In this document: positions 14,560 through 27,644 of the stretch, piece after piece
Layout of the letters: each line of letters begins with the position of its first letter
Numbering within the stretch: position 1 is the stretch's first letter
Assembly: GCA_038380795.1 (NCBI GenBank)
Contig: CM076260.1
Span: 81,939,843-82,003,842, forward strand
Length of the DNA: 64,000 nucleotides
DNA from: Pyrocephalus nanus
Lineage: Eukaryota; Chordata; Aves; Passeriformes; Tyrannidae
Direction of reading: 5' to 3'
Notes under the pieces: generated by a model
The model's input: the letters and a program-made list of their open reading frames with translations, nothing else
What the model was told of the DNA's origin: nothing
The model's database searches: none
Translations under genes and position numbers: made by a program

Positions 14560-14960
14560 AGATAATTAAGTAATTTAAAAGATTAATTGGTTTCATAACT
14601 GAATTTGCATTCCTGGGATTCTGAAATGGCAGGAAGCTATTCATGCAAATGCCTTTGTGTTAATTCTAAATAGCTCTATAAATGTGAGACATTACTGGGT
14701 TTATGACTGTAGCCTTTAAACAAATAACTTATCTGTCTTCAATGTGATTAATTATTTTTAACATTTAGGGGGAGATTGATTGTCAAAGGTGATTAAGAGG
14801 TTTTTATCTAATATTCTTTCAATACAGAATTTAGAATTTAATTAAGATGTTGCTAGCCACTTTTACATGGAAGAAAATATTCTCTTTGTGTACTTGTTTA
14901 ATTAACAGTAGTTATTGGTAATAGATCTATTGAAGGCTTATATTGTAGCACAGACAAGAT
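14560..14960. promoter_or_regulatory. Candidate conserved enhancer-like block rich in homeodomain and octamer motifs
   Basis: An AT-rich stretch with many TAAT/ATTA cores (AGATAATTAAG, GATTAATTGG, GTGATTAATTATT, TTTAATTAAG, GTTTAATTAAC) and two octamer motifs in opposite orientation: ATTTGCAT at 14603-14610 and ATGCAAAT at 14643-14650. Low homopolymer content and lack of any repeat similarity are features of vertebrate conserved non-coding elements. Function and conservation are inferred, not shown. Confidence 0.3.
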
Positions 14961-15678
14961 TAGTAGTTGAGTTTGTAATTTTTTGTGTTTAAATCAAGTC
15001 ATATAAACAAACTCCTACGTTCCTTGTCATAGAGCTTAGACTGGCAATTTCATGAGTCTTTTTATTAGTATTGATAGATCTCAAGGCCCAGACTGGGACA
15101 ATATGCTGTAATGAGTGTCACTTTGTGGCACAGTGTAATCCTCTATAATTGTCTTCTGACATAATAAGAATTTGGAAATTGGGTGGGAAATATTTATATA
15201 AACAAATATACCACTTGCCTTTCCTGTAAGTCCCAGTTTTTTTCAGATGCATCATGTGTGTTTTTATTTCAGCTTTGTACTAGAGGGTAATAAGCAATTA
15301 CAAAGACATTTTCGCTTTCCTGTAGATTAACATGGGTGGGGAACTGTTAGTATATGAAATATTGATTTAATTTATTGGATGCAGGTTTCTTATAGTTTTC
15401 TCTACTTAGCTTGTTTCTGGTGTTCATGAAGTTGGTTTGAATATAAACTGAATTTCTCACATAACTCTTTATAGTTGGAAGGTTTCCAGGAATTTCTTTG
15501 GGATGAAATCTTCCATTTTATTAAAACACACTAAATAACAGTTTCTAAGCCTGGAATATATAATTTGATTTCCTTTAAAGTTTCAAATATATTTTCTTAG
15601 AATTTAGAATCCAGTGAGCTTCAATTATCTCAACTTCCCTAAATTCAGTTTTACATTTTGTTCCATTTTTGTTTGTAG

Positions 15679-15780
15679 GTGCTCTCCCTACTTTCCTGGT
15701 TGCACAGCGGGACTTTTCCCACTGCTGCTGATGCCCCAAATGGTCTTCTTGCAGGAGGAGCAGCCTCAGCCATTCCGTAG
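15679..15780 (+). other. Possible cryptic or unannotated exon (102 nt)
   Basis: A pyrimidine-rich tract ending TTTGTTTGTAG (acceptor ends 15678) and a strong donor, GTAG/GTGAGT at 15781, bracket a GC-richer 102-nt segment. If spliced into CRIM1 at the intron's phase 1, a TGA follows within about 18 codons, so it would act as a truncating or decay-triggering exon. One other frame is open throughout, but its product is not recognised. Splice-site matches alone are common in long introns. Confidence 0.2.
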
Positions 15781-18700
15781 GTGAGTAGAGGCCTTCGGGA
15801 TGGAGGCTTGGACAGTAGTGCCTCTCCTCCTACCTGCTCCTCTTCTCTTCTTCCCAAGCAGCCTGTGAATTCCCCCCAGCCTTTACCTATACGGCATGCA
15901 ACACTTGCATTTCCCTCCAGTTTACAGGCACGGTAGAGGTCTTTTGATGGACACTTTCATCTGGAGAAAAACTCTTAATAGCGTCCCAGTTATGTGGTTA
16001 TCAGACTGTGCCTTTCTGCAGCTCCTGGTTAGTCTATTAACTGTACTGATCCATTCCCATTGGCTTTTCAGTGTCTGTGGTTCCTTCATTCCATCAGTAA
16101 TCTTAGTCACCAAATTAAAAGACTACCAAGTGTTACAAGTCATGGCTTGAATGTATTCTGATGCTTCCTCTGTTTCTTCCTCTTCGTGGATCTGTCTCTG
16201 ACAAAATCCCGAGTCCTGCTTTGATAGTAGGAATTGGTAGAGAGGTGCAGGACTGCTCCTTAAAAAGGAGTGAGGAAAAAACAAACAAAACTTCACAGGT
16301 TTCTTGTTGGTTTTTGTTTTTTTACATTAGGGTTCCTGTTACCTGTACATTTTTTGAGGTCACTAGCTAAAAAAAAAAGCATAGGTTGAAAAACATTATA
16401 TCTAGTTCTGCCCCTTTTTAAAGACCAGTTTCTTATCTTTTGTCTGAAGTAGTTCAACATGGTACTTAATCATTGATCATGAAGCTTTTCTTGTTGGTTG
16501 GAAGTGGTGCTTGGAAATGGTGCTTGATTCAACAAGTTAGACAAGTTTTTTCAAACTAACAAGTTTTTGCTTTCCTAAAATGGTGGGATTAAGTCACCTT
16601 CACACTGAGTATTACTTGGTTCTAGTAGCTCCATTCAAAATTTGTGTAATGCTGTCTTTAAGATAAACCTCTGTAGTTCAAAACCTACATAGTAGCTGTT
16701 AGTACTAAATGCGCATCTGAGAGGTTCATATACTCAATATTTAGTGACATCTGTAAAGCATTTAGTCTTTAAGTATGTGGACCAGCACTAGATAATAATT
16801 TGTGGCCACTGAAAAACTTCCTGAGTGAGAATAGTGGTAAAAGAAGGTGGTGGTAAAAGGACTTGCCATTCCTTAACATCTTCCATTATTTAAAACAAGC
16901 ACTTGATGCCTGCAAGAAATGTGTGAGCAACCAAAGTAGAACAAGAGAAGACTTCTGAAGTAAATGTGCTTTGAAGTGGAGAAGGCTTTCATGTTACCTG
17001 CATAAGTAATTAGTTTTACCTTATGCAAAGATTATTTATCTATTTTAAGATTAGGTTATTTATTAGAATCTCTGTTCTTTTGACTAACCAAATAGTACCA
17101 AAAATTGAGTATTCAACATTTGATTTAAGTACTATTTTATGGAATTCCATAATATATACAAAACTGTGGTCAATTAAAGTAGTCTTAGTGAATCCTTACT
17201 CAGGGCAATGTAAGAAGTGTTAAATTCAGATTAAAAATGGATTTATTGTTTACAAAAAGAGATTAACCTTTTCCATGTTAATTTGTAACTTTTCTCATTT
17301 CAAGCTTTAGTTGATATGAAAACTGAAGAAATTTGGTCCTCATTTTCTTGAAGCTTTTTATAGCAAATGTTTCTTGAGTTCTGTCTTGACTTTGATCATA
17401 CATTACTTCCTGTTATCCTTAACTTTTTCTCTGTATCTAATTTTGATATAAAAAATCCTTCCAGAAAAATAATATCATTTAACATGTACTGTTTGAACTG
17501 TTGTCCAATCCAGTGTTAAGCAATATATTACTGTTGTTGTATTAATGTTAGAAAATATAGGAGGTTAAAAAAAATATCAGTTACTCATATCATCTCAGAT
17601 GGTAAATCATAACAGATAGTATTTGGACATGCTTGTGTCTTGTTCTTTCAGTAATTTCTGCAGAGCTGTAGCAATGTTTTACAAGTGGTAAATGAGTGGT
17701 GGCGGTGTTATAGTCTAAATGGTGGCTTATATTTTTGCATTTTTATGCTTGTTTCTACAGGTCTTTTAATTCAGTCTTTTATAAATACAAATTGGAAACT
17801 AAATGTTATCTGTACTCAATATTTCATCATCCTTTTCATCAGTCTTTTTGATTGATACAATTTTACCACTTGCACCTCTCTGAGTGCTTCATGTGTTATT
17901 GAGGCAGAGGCATTCATTAATTTGACAATGGTAGATTCAAGCTGAAAGTAGACAGAATTTAGATGTAGTATCTAAGTTAATTTTGTTGATGACTTTATTA
18001 ATACCTGCATGCTACCTACCAAATTAATGAAAGAAGTCCCTGGTACTCAGGCATATGTTACTACTGATTCTGGGTAACTGAATAATATTTTGGATAGATA
18101 TAAGATTTGGAGGGAGGTGGGGGAGTGGACACTCTTATCTATTAAAACTGACATGGTCAGTGCACAAATAACACATCCACATAGTGAATGTAGTTATTTG
18201 GTGTCTGTGAAAGGAATCTTCTCTGTGTTAGGAGGTGTCTGATGCAAAGATTTTTGGAATTCCACTGCACAGTTATGTCCCTTTGCTCTGTGTGGAAAGA
18301 TCTTTGCAATAGGAAGCTACATACTACGCAGTGGTCAGAAAGGTATCTTGAAATATTTTTCATTATTAGATTGAAGACTGAAGGTGGTAGAAAAATTACT
18401 TTTGCATATATTTTTCAATCTCACTGTAAAAAACTGATCAAATAGAGAAATGGTAGGTGTGTGCTTACAGTTATTTGCAGCGCTTGACTTCTCAGCAAGC
18501 AACAGAAGCAATTTCGTTGCAGGGAAATTGATAGTGGGCATGTGGCCAAAACTGCTTTGGCTTGCTGAGACACTACTGAGGACCAGGATGCTGACCGAGT
18601 CCAGCTTAGGATTGTTTGGGGATGTAAGTGAGCAAGCAGCCCTGCCAGCTTTCTCTCTGCTCCACGTGAAGTGCCGGCTGCCTGCAGCAGCAGTGTGGGC

Positions 18701-20016
18701 GGTCGGACGCCTTCCCTGGCACTGCCTTCAGGTAGAAATCTGAACTGTGGCGTTAATCCTCTTCTGTTTACTCTGCCTTTCACTAAGGGAGGATTTTTGT
18801 GTTTACTGCATCAGTGAATAAAAACCATTTACACAGTATGAAACTCCTTCTCAACTTTATCACTTCCTCCATTCCTTTAAACTTCTCCTAAACTAGTTTT
18901 TTGCACATCTGATGGTAAACTTTGTTGGTAGGACAAGAGCTTGTTTTGTGGTCATTTCAACCTTCAGGTGGAATTGTGCTAGTCTCTTCAGCTGCAGAGT
19001 TAAACTGGACTGTCTGATATTCTAGTAAGCTCTCATATTTTATATCACTATCATCATTAAAAATCGCAGTAGAACTCAATTTGAATAATTTTTCTCCTAC
19101 ATGTGCTTTTATGGACAATGTGGATGCGTTCATTCCTTGTTTGCTTCAGGCAATAACATTCAATGGAGAAAACATATGCTTAGAGCTGGTGTGCTAAATA
19201 CAGCTGAGGGTTGTTCAGGGGGTGAAGGAGGCTTCGACCTGCTTGCAGTTTTGTTTTGATGTGTTCTCAATTGACAGCTTCCAGCATGTTCCTCAGCACC
19301 ACACTCTGTGGCAGACTGATCAACACATTGACTTTTTTTCCATTAGCTACATATTTGATTTCTTAGCTTTATGTGGCTTCTGTGGTGCTGTTGGTGCTAT
19401 GAAGAGGCCAAGCCCAGTTTGCTCAGGGAATGCCTGTGGTCAGCGCCAATGATTCTCACTATCCAGCTTTGCTGGTTTGAAGATCAAGATTATTCTCAGT
19501 CTTTGCCATATTCTACAGTTGTGCCGTTCCTCACAATCTATAAAATGTAATTAACTCTTTACATAGTTTTGTACCTCTTGAGTAACTGTTCTGTCTTAAC
19601 ACAAATCGAGCATTTCTTGTTTGTTTCCTTGTAGCCTACTTCAGTGGTGTCGCCTGAGGGAGGTGTTCTTGTAGGGCCAGTGCAATAACAAACACCTTTT
19701 CTTTTGAATACAAAGCTTTTTTGGTTGATCTTGATGTGCGTTTCTTTCTCATCGGCATTTGTGGTGATGCAGAGAAATGAGAATATGATTGAAGACACCT
19801 GAATACTCTGGAAATATTTAGCATGGTTTTTCTGGAGATATGGGTCTGGTAGTTCTTTTTTCCCCCAGCGACAATAGAAACAACAAAAATCTACCAAAGC
19901 ATTTCATAACTGTTATTAGTAGTAGCAGATATATGAATAATATTGTAGCAAACTCAATGATGATTTTAACGAGTGGGTTTTCCAGAATGACATAACATTC
20001 TGCGGGTTTTTTGTTT

Positions 20017-20047
20017 GTATATGTGTGTGTGTATGTGTACATATATA
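20017..20047. repeat. Short TG/TA microsatellite
   Basis: TATATGTGTGTGTGTATG followed by TGTACATATATA. Confidence 0.75.
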
Positions 20048-23000
20048 AAACAACATAAACTAAACCTATAGACCCGTCTGACTAAAATTGCATTATATGA
20101 TGTAGCACTGTTTCGTAACCTGATGCATCAGGTGCTTCCTGAAAGCCTTTGTTTTTATAATGTGAACTTCAGGGACATAAAAGGCTACTGATGCAGAATA
20201 CTGGATTTGCATGTGTGTATTTGAAGAGAGAGAGAAGGGTCTTTTTAGGATAAGCAGCAGAGTTTGTTGTTTTGGGCTTTTAGCTTCTTTGGAAATCTTC
20301 CTACCATTTGAATTCTTAAAGAAATCAGCTAGGTAGTCCATTGCTTCTGTATCTTTTCAGAGGAAAAAATGCATGTATCTCAAATGTTATACATAGTTTA
20401 GCGTGGTCAGAAGTATCTCAGAAAAAACAGTATGCTTTGTGGTGAGAGAAAATGCATTGGTGATGATAATGGAACAGAGGTGGTGTTTGTTTTGATTTCC
20501 CCAAAGTTTATCTAACAATTTTAAACTAGTAATATAACAATTGCTCTTTTTTTGTTGTAATCAATGATATTTAATTTCCTTTATTGTAGAGTAATATTAA
20601 GGTAGACTTCTTTATATGTAATGAAGAGCCATATAGTAATGCTGAAGCGATTATGTATATAGGATTAAATAAACTTACATTACAAACCATGGGCATTTCC
20701 AGTTGCCTGAACCTTATGTTTATATAAACAGATTGACAATTTTATTCATTAACAACTGTCTCAAAATAAGATTTAGTAATTCCTTTACTTTCTCCCCACT
20801 TTGTAGTATAAAATAGAATATTAAACATTGTTTGTATGTAATGATGTTTGTTAAGAACTTGAATTAGTAAAATATTTTTCCAGGTGACTGTTTGTACATT
20901 GCATGTACATTTCTACTTACATTTTCTTTGCTCTTAAATATGAAAAGGTGTTACTGACTATGCATATGAATATTGAATAATTTCAAAACTTAGATTTTTA
21001 TAATTAATATAAAATTTTTAGCCAAAATTATTAAACAGTAAGATAATTTTGCAGCATGAGAAAACCAATTCTAGGACAAAATGAAAATCTGAAGTAAAAT
21101 TTTTTAAAAATCATATTTAATTTGAATAATCTTTTAAACATAAGTTTTTTCTTCTGATATTTATATTTGCTATTTCTAATGAATAGGAAGAAAAAAGAAA
21201 AGACTATGTTGTTTGAAATTCTTATTATGAAAATGTCAATTTCATTTGCTATTAAGAAAGTAACTGCTATGAGCTTGGAAACTCAGTTCAAGTATGTTAA
21301 TTTGGTTGTTCCCATATCCACAGGAACTCTAGCACTGTGTCTATGTGATGTTTATAGTCTCTATTACTGGAACCAGAAAAGATAAAAATTGCATGCACAT
21401 GGTGTCACGTCCTGCCAATCATTTGGGGTCTATGTACTCATCCTGCTGTTTGCTTGTTTAGTGTTCTAGGAGGTATTTCCATACATTTCTCTTTTTTAAT
21501 AAAAACTCAAGCTTTTACTATTTGATATTTGGGCAAAGCCTTCTTAGTCATCATTCTTGTGTATTTTGTTTTTATTTTTTCAAAGAAATTGCTGTGCTTT
21601 ATACTTCATTGGATTATGCAGTTTGCTCCTGTGTTCATACACATATGTAGTTGCTTCAATTATTTCGTGCCTGCTACAGTAACTAAACCCATAATTTAAC
21701 AGGGAGGATGCATTTAGTCTTTAAGTAGACTCATTCCTTTTTAGTGCTAGAAATTTTTTTCTTGAAATTTAATGCAATTAGGTTGAAAGCTTGCATTTTT
21801 TTTCAGTTTATACTTCTAAGTATATATATATATACACAATATTTAAAAAAAGGAAAAAATCACAGACAGCAAATGACAAAATTTTTTGTCTTAGTATTTG
21901 GTGTGATCTAGGAGTGTAAATTTACTTGTTTTACTTGTTAGGGTGTGACTGACTGTGTGTACTCTTCTGTCCTACAATTACTGTGGGCTATCTTGTGATG
22001 TTTGAAGTAAAGTCCTTACAATTGACTTACTTTATCTTTTTAAGAGCACAGTGTTCATTCTACCACCGATGGAGTACCTCAGGTGCAGTATATTATCTTA
22101 ACACCTTAGTTTTTTCCCGTCAGAAGAGAGTTCGTAATTTTGTTCTGTTCTGTGAAAATGTCATTGTGCAAAATCTGAGTTGACCTTCACTCTTCATTTG
22201 CTGATGTTTTGCTGAAGTTTTGAGGAGAGTAAATGTACAGTTGCAGACCTGCCCAGTTTCAGTTTGTTGCTGAACCAATATGGTAATTATAAAGTACCTA
22301 CTAAAAGCATAACATTTTCATGCATTTGTCTCAGAAAGAGTGGTCCCTGTGTGTAAGCACTGTGGGTAGCTTTGCTAGCATGACACCGATGAAGTCAAGA
22401 GAATCAGCAACAACCAAAGCTGACTGAATTTTAGTGGATTAGGCCACTAGGGCATTAATGTGGTTGGTTTTTGATACAGCCATGCTGTGTGGAACAATGT
22501 GCAAGTACACTGGGTGTTTAGTTTTCTGTGTGTTAGTGAGCTCGGTCAGGACACTGCTTTATATGAAGTTTCAGGTGCAAATTTCATGTTGCTAGCCCTC
22601 TCAGTTATGTTACTGTCTCCAAAAGGTATTTTGACAATTGTTGGGTTCTGTCTGTCTGTTGCTTGACTGTGTGTGTCAAATCTGCTTTCCAGCTAAGGAT
22701 GAGTTCTAATTTTTTTGCTTCCGCATGTATGCCTTTAAACCTAGGCAAATGTATTGCTTAAAAGTCTTAAGGTAACAGATGAGGCGTGTTTCTTTCTGTG
22801 TGCTTTGTATGGTACTGGACAAAAAGATGATCAAAGCTGCCCTGGTCATTTCTCTGCTCTTCCATTTTTGGTGGCATTTGCCATGTGAGAGAGGGAGGGA
22901 GGGAGTTATGACTGGTGTTGAGATAATCCAGCAATTTAAATATTTCTCTCTTTATATGTGTAGCATATTGCTGGACTTCAAACATGTAAATTGAATTGCT

Positions 23001-23062
23001 TTTTGCTACGTCTGCCTCTGGATGATTTAAAACAACAAAGTACAATCCCATAGCAAATATTT

Positions 23063-23151
23063 GGTTTAGTTTTGTTTTCTTTGGGGTTTTTTATTGAGTA
23101 TGGTTTAATGTTCATTACTTTAAAAAAAACCCAAAAGAACAAAACCAAACC
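23063..23151. repeat. Imperfect inverted repeat, G/T-rich arm then A/C-rich arm
   Basis: The arm at 23063-23092 (starting GGTTTAGTTTTGTTTTC) pairs with 23122-23151 (ending AACAAAACCAAACC): 24 of 30 positions are complementary by eye, with a 29-base loop. It could form a stem-loop in the transcript. The short open frames on both strands here are products of this composition. Confidence 0.75.
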
Positions 23152-24445
23152 TAAAAGAACCCAAACCACCAAAAGCTTCCTGCAGTGCTTTCTCAGAAAA
23201 ACTCTGTACCTCAGATTTAACTTTGACACTGGTGATTCTTCTACTTGGAGATAACTGGTAGGGAATCTGTTTTCATTATACTCTTTCTTTTATCAGCTGT
23301 CTCGTTACTTTTTGATATGACATTATCTGTCAAAATAGACATTGCTTGTAGTTGGCCAGGATATAAATCATTCAGAAAATGTTTGCAAAGGTTCAGTAGA
23401 GATTTAAGAAAAAACTTTTCTCATTTTAGTTCTCTGGGGGTTCAGTGTGCTTTTGGACATGAGAAGGCAAAGGAGGATTTCATGCAGTCTTGTATCTCTG
23501 TCAGGTGTAAGAATTGAAAGCAAGGACAGACTTTTGGGCTCTTCTCTACTTGCACTTGGACAATGTGTGGAAAGAGATTGTTTGAACTAAATGGAATATG
23601 GATGGGATCTGAAGAAGGGGAGGGAAGAGGGAGAGGACTAAGAAATTTTAAACATGAGGTGACTGGGATGAGGAAGTGGGAGGAATTCAGAGAGGAAGAA
23701 CTAGAACAGATCGGGGAGCGATAAGGACTGGTGTTAGAAGAGACGATGGGAAGATCTGTAAAGGTTTATGTGTTTGTACCTTCAGTCTCCGCAATCCAAG
23801 CTTGGAAAAATTGACAGATTTCATGTATTTACCATTTACTTATCAAGCAAATTAGGTCTTGACTCACTGTACTGTTGGTCCAGATAGAAACCTCTATATT
23901 GCAAGGTTTTATCGTTAGAAAATATTTACAAGCATTGCAAATCTGTGGTGAATATAATAAATACCCTTCCTATTCATGAATTAATACAGTTCCAAATGAT
24001 GCAATTCTATATTCTATTCTAAACATAAATGCAACTTTGTAAAAGAAGTGTTGGCTCAAGAGTCCTTGAATTCATGGGGTGAATGTAAAGTTACATGCAG
24101 AAGAATCTGTAGATCTGTTTTATATTTTACGTGTTTTTAGAACTCTTACTGTTTCTGTCATAGAGTAAAATGTTTCTGCATTTATTATTTACTGGGCAAC
24201 AGTGGTGGGTCTTGGAAATGCATAAACTAACATAGATAGAATTGGTCTGGAAACCAACTGAGTTGGCAGGGGAAACATTCCTCTAATAGGAAAATGTGAT
24301 ATTTAACTAAATTCTGATTTTCTTTGAGTATCTCAGAATAACCAGAGAGGGGTAATCTCTTAAAAAGGTGTTCTTCAGGGTGGGTAAAGTTGTAACGTGT
24401 GTATGCATTCAGGAGGATACAACCTTGCAAGCCGAGTTCTGATGG

Positions 24446-24450
24446 TACCT
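24446..24450. repeat. Target-site duplication, left copy (TACCT) of the 24.5-kb LTR
   Basis: Pairs with TAACT at 25066-25070, one mismatch of five. It sits directly against the TG...CA LTR ends, consistent with a retroviral integrase-generated 5-bp duplication that has since mutated. Confidence 0.65.
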
Positions 24451-25065
24451 TGTCCTAGTTTAGAATGGGATGAAGTTCATTTTCTCTGCACTAACTTGTA
24501 TGTGGCTATGTTTTGGATTTGTGATGAAATAGTGTCAATAACATACTGTTATTTTAGTAATTGCTGACCATGTTACACAGAGTTGGGGTCTTTTCTGCTT
24601 CTCATGTTGCCCCACTAGCAAGTTGTCTGGGGGAGCACAAGGAATTGAGAGGGGACACAGCCGGGTCAGCTGACCCCAACTGCCCAGAGGGGTATTCCTC
24701 CACACCATGCTCAGCAACAAAACATGGGGAGAAGGGGGGTGGTTTGCCAGCATTGCCATTTCTCCAGGAGAGGCTGGAGGTCAATGACTTGGCTGTTGAT
24801 GTGTTTTTTGCACCATGAATGCAAAAGTGATGAGTTTTTTGGGGTTTTTTTTGCGTCATTTCTGGGGGTTTTGTTTTGTTTTTCTTTGAGGAGTTTCTAT
24901 TCTTTTTACACTTTTCCTTTTTTTACCTTATTAAGCTGTTTTTAACTCAACCCATGAGTTTTTGTGCTTTTGTCCTTCCAATTCTCTCCCCATCCCACTG
25001 CTGGGTGGTTAGTGAGCCAGTGGCTGGGTGGTACTTAAACTGTCTACTGGGATTAAACCATGACA
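24451..25065 (+). mobile_element. Solo LTR of an avian endogenous retrovirus (615 bp)
   Basis: Begins TGTCCTAGTTTAGAATGG and ends GGGATTAAACCATGACA, giving the 5'-TG...CA-3' ends and the short inverted repeat TGTC/GACA. The flanks are TACCT (24446-24450) and TAACT (25066-25070), a 5-bp target-site duplication with one mismatch. Internal blocks match, from memory, an LTR type abundant in bird genomes: GGGGACACAGCCGGGTCAGC then TGACCCCAACTGCCCAGAGG, a T-rich stretch, TTAAGCTGTTTTTAACTCAA (polyadenylation-signal region) and TTCTCTCCCCATCCCACTGC. No internal retroviral genes flank it, so it is a recombination product (solo LTR). The 5-bp duplication points to class III/ERVL-like integration; this is inference. 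Confidence 0.88.
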
Positions 25066-25524
25066 TAACTTTAGTTCGTTTAGGAAGTTTTATCAAAAGG
25101 AAGTCTTGAAAGGTTAGGCTGATTGCTGAACATTTCAAGTTGTTGTGAAGTAATAATCTGGACTCTCACATGCTTTCAAAATCTGCCAGTTGCATGTTGT
25201 ATGCTTTAAGAGTTTGCTTGTATATTTGAAGACTTCACCGTATTCATGTTAGGTTTGACAGTTTACTTCTGTATTTCACTTTGACTTCTTATTCTGGAGT
25301 CTAAAGTATTACAGAAATCTATTTGTTTGATACTACTGCTCATGAAATTGAATCCCTCTAGTGAAGTTGAGACTGGAGTGAGACTGCTACAGTTGAAATC
25401 TCTTTACTCCACACAGACATATGCTGGAAGATGATGTCTAGGTATTGCTTAAATACAAGATTCTAGCGTCCTGTCAATATGTCCTCAATAAATTTTCAAG
25501 TCCAATGAGCATTTATTTTCTGTT

Positions 25525-25617
25525 TAAAAAGAAAAAACCACCAAAACAAACAAACAAAGTCCCCCAAAATAAAACAAAACCCACACCAAACAAAACCCAA
25601 AACAAAGCAAAAAAATT
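25525..25617. repeat. A/C-rich low-complexity tract
   Basis: Irregular AAAC/CAAA units, including ACAAACAAACAAAG and several CCCA groups. Same style as the tract at 13.0 kb. Confidence 0.85.
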
Positions 25618-25770
25618 TACAAGTACTTCTAATTTTAAAAGGGAAGATAAGAAGTTCTAGTGTTCTTGTTCTTAAGTGATGCATTACCCATTTAGTCTTG
25701 CTAAGTATACAGATCTTAATTTAACATATGTATGAAAATAGAAATATATTAATGCACCAGTTATGTTGAA

Positions 25771-25811
25771 TATTTTAATAATGTATTAATATATTATATA
25801 TATAAATAAAA
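25771..25811. repeat. AT-repeat tract
   Basis: TTAATAATGTATTAATATATTATATATATAAAT-type sequence: mostly alternating AT with TTAAT interruptions. Confidence 0.75.
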
Positions 25812-27606
25812 ACAACACTTGAAATCTCTGAAAGAAACAGAGGTATTAAAAATTTACCAAAATAATTTTCATTTGCACCATTGTAAAATAGATCATTATT
25901 TTTGTCTAACTGTAACATGATAGTGTTCTTGAAGCACAAAAGTGATGTAGCTATAGCATCTGAGCCTTGCTAGCATAATAAATGTCACCCATTTACTTCT
26001 GGCCGCTGTGCACCTTTATTTTAAGATGATTACTACAGTGTTATGTGTTGTAATAATAACTGCATCCACTATTGGAGCATTCATGTGAGTAGAATTACAG
26101 GACAACACAAAGCTGTGACCATGAGTATGAAGACAAGTGTATTTGTTTTATTCAAGTGTTTTTCACAACCAAGTCTTGGCAAAGGGCTTTGTAGTAGAAA
26201 TTAAAATTATTTTTTACTGAAAGTCTTGCTATCCTATGTTGAGTTCTTAGAAGACAAGGTTACTATAGGCTAGTTATTCCTGTAGTTGCACACAATGTAG
26301 GTATAAGTAATAGATATCTGTCTACTTATTCTGTGTGGTCACTTTGATTTACCACAACATGTGTGGTAAACCTCAATGTAATCAAAAGTTTGTGATACCA
26401 GAACTGGTTGTTAGTGAAGGAGGGTGTGTTTAGCTGGAAGAATGTAACCTGTTGTATCAAAGTTTGGTATGTTGGGACATGCCTTCAATTTGACCTGTAT
26501 AAACAAGGCTGTAGTCTTTTTAGACTTGTCTGGACAAGAGCAGGCATCTGAAGAGGGGCTGCACTGACTGAGTGAAGGTGGAGGAGATAACTCTTAGACT
26601 ATGCCAGCCTCTTAGGTCTTAGGCTTTTTGCTTGAAAGCAGATGAGTTTCTGGGGTAAATTAAGTCAGTATTAAATATTTCGGGACAAATTTGACTTGGA
26701 GTTTTGGGGGAATAGTGCTATTGTTTCTCCCCAGTTGTTATTCAGTACAGATACTCCCCCAGCACACCTCCCTGCACCCCATGCTTAAGTACAAGAAATA
26801 GCAATGCTGAGATGAGAGGGAAGGTTGTCATAACTCACCCTAGTGCTTCTGGCACTATCCCCTTAAGTCAAATCAAGTCTGTAAATTATTGAAGAACATG
26901 TGTTAACTCTAGAAGGAAGCTTACGGGCACATTAGTGTCCACATAGCTCTCTCAATGAACAAATTAAGCTAAGTTCAAAGTTAGTGTTTAAATCAAGGGC
27001 AGAAAAGAGTATCTGATCAAATTATGTGGAGACTATATTGCATACCCAAACTGTGAAGGCTAGATTACAAAATGTTAGGCAGGATTGTTTCCTTCATAGC
27101 CCAAACAAGCTGAAGTTCATAATAAAAATAATAAATACTTCTCTATTTACAAAGCAGTAAACAAATTGTAGTACTCTGAAAATTTCCTCCTTTTTTTTTT
27201 TTTTTATTCAGGATTTGTCTACTATAGGTAAAGTTGGATTCAGGTCACAGTTTAAGAGATGAGGAGTGCATAAATTCCCCACTGCGATAGTAATTTGCAG
27301 ACAAAATTAATTTCTATTTTTTGTAGTGTGTACACCTGTGCTACTCCTGAAAGTTTGAACAGCTTCAGGAGACATGACTGAGATAGAGGGAGGATAAAAA
27401 CTGAATCTAAGATCAAAAATATATGTCTTTGAACTTCCATTATCACATTTGTTGGTCATAAACGTCTAGCTCCAAAGTAAAATAATTAAAGATTTTGAAG
27501 TTTCTATTTGGCTGGTGGCAATGATAGGGTGGAAAATCTACCTTAAAATGTTTTACTAATAATTGAAATGCCACACTGGGGCACACTGTGTTACTCATTG
27601 TGTAGA

Positions 27607-27619
27607 TTTTTTTTTTTTT
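27607..27619. repeat. Poly-T run (13 T) beside the CpG-rich patch
   Basis: Directly left of the GC-rich segment at 27.65 kb. On the minus strand it would be an A-tail at the 3' side of that segment, which is why a retrocopy is considered. No clear target-site duplication was seen. Confidence 0.8.
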
Positions 27620-27644
27620 GTCCTCATGAGAACTTGTGCAGGGA

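Noticed and set aside
18421..18783. Overlapping frames on both strands (120 and 97 codons) as a gene
   Set aside because: Frames on both strands over a small GC-rich stretch suggest composition and not coding. Neither product is recognisable.
22978..23254. Lys/Thr/Asn-rich and Phe/Leu-rich short frames on both strands
   Set aside because: Explained by the A/C- and G/T-rich inverted repeat.
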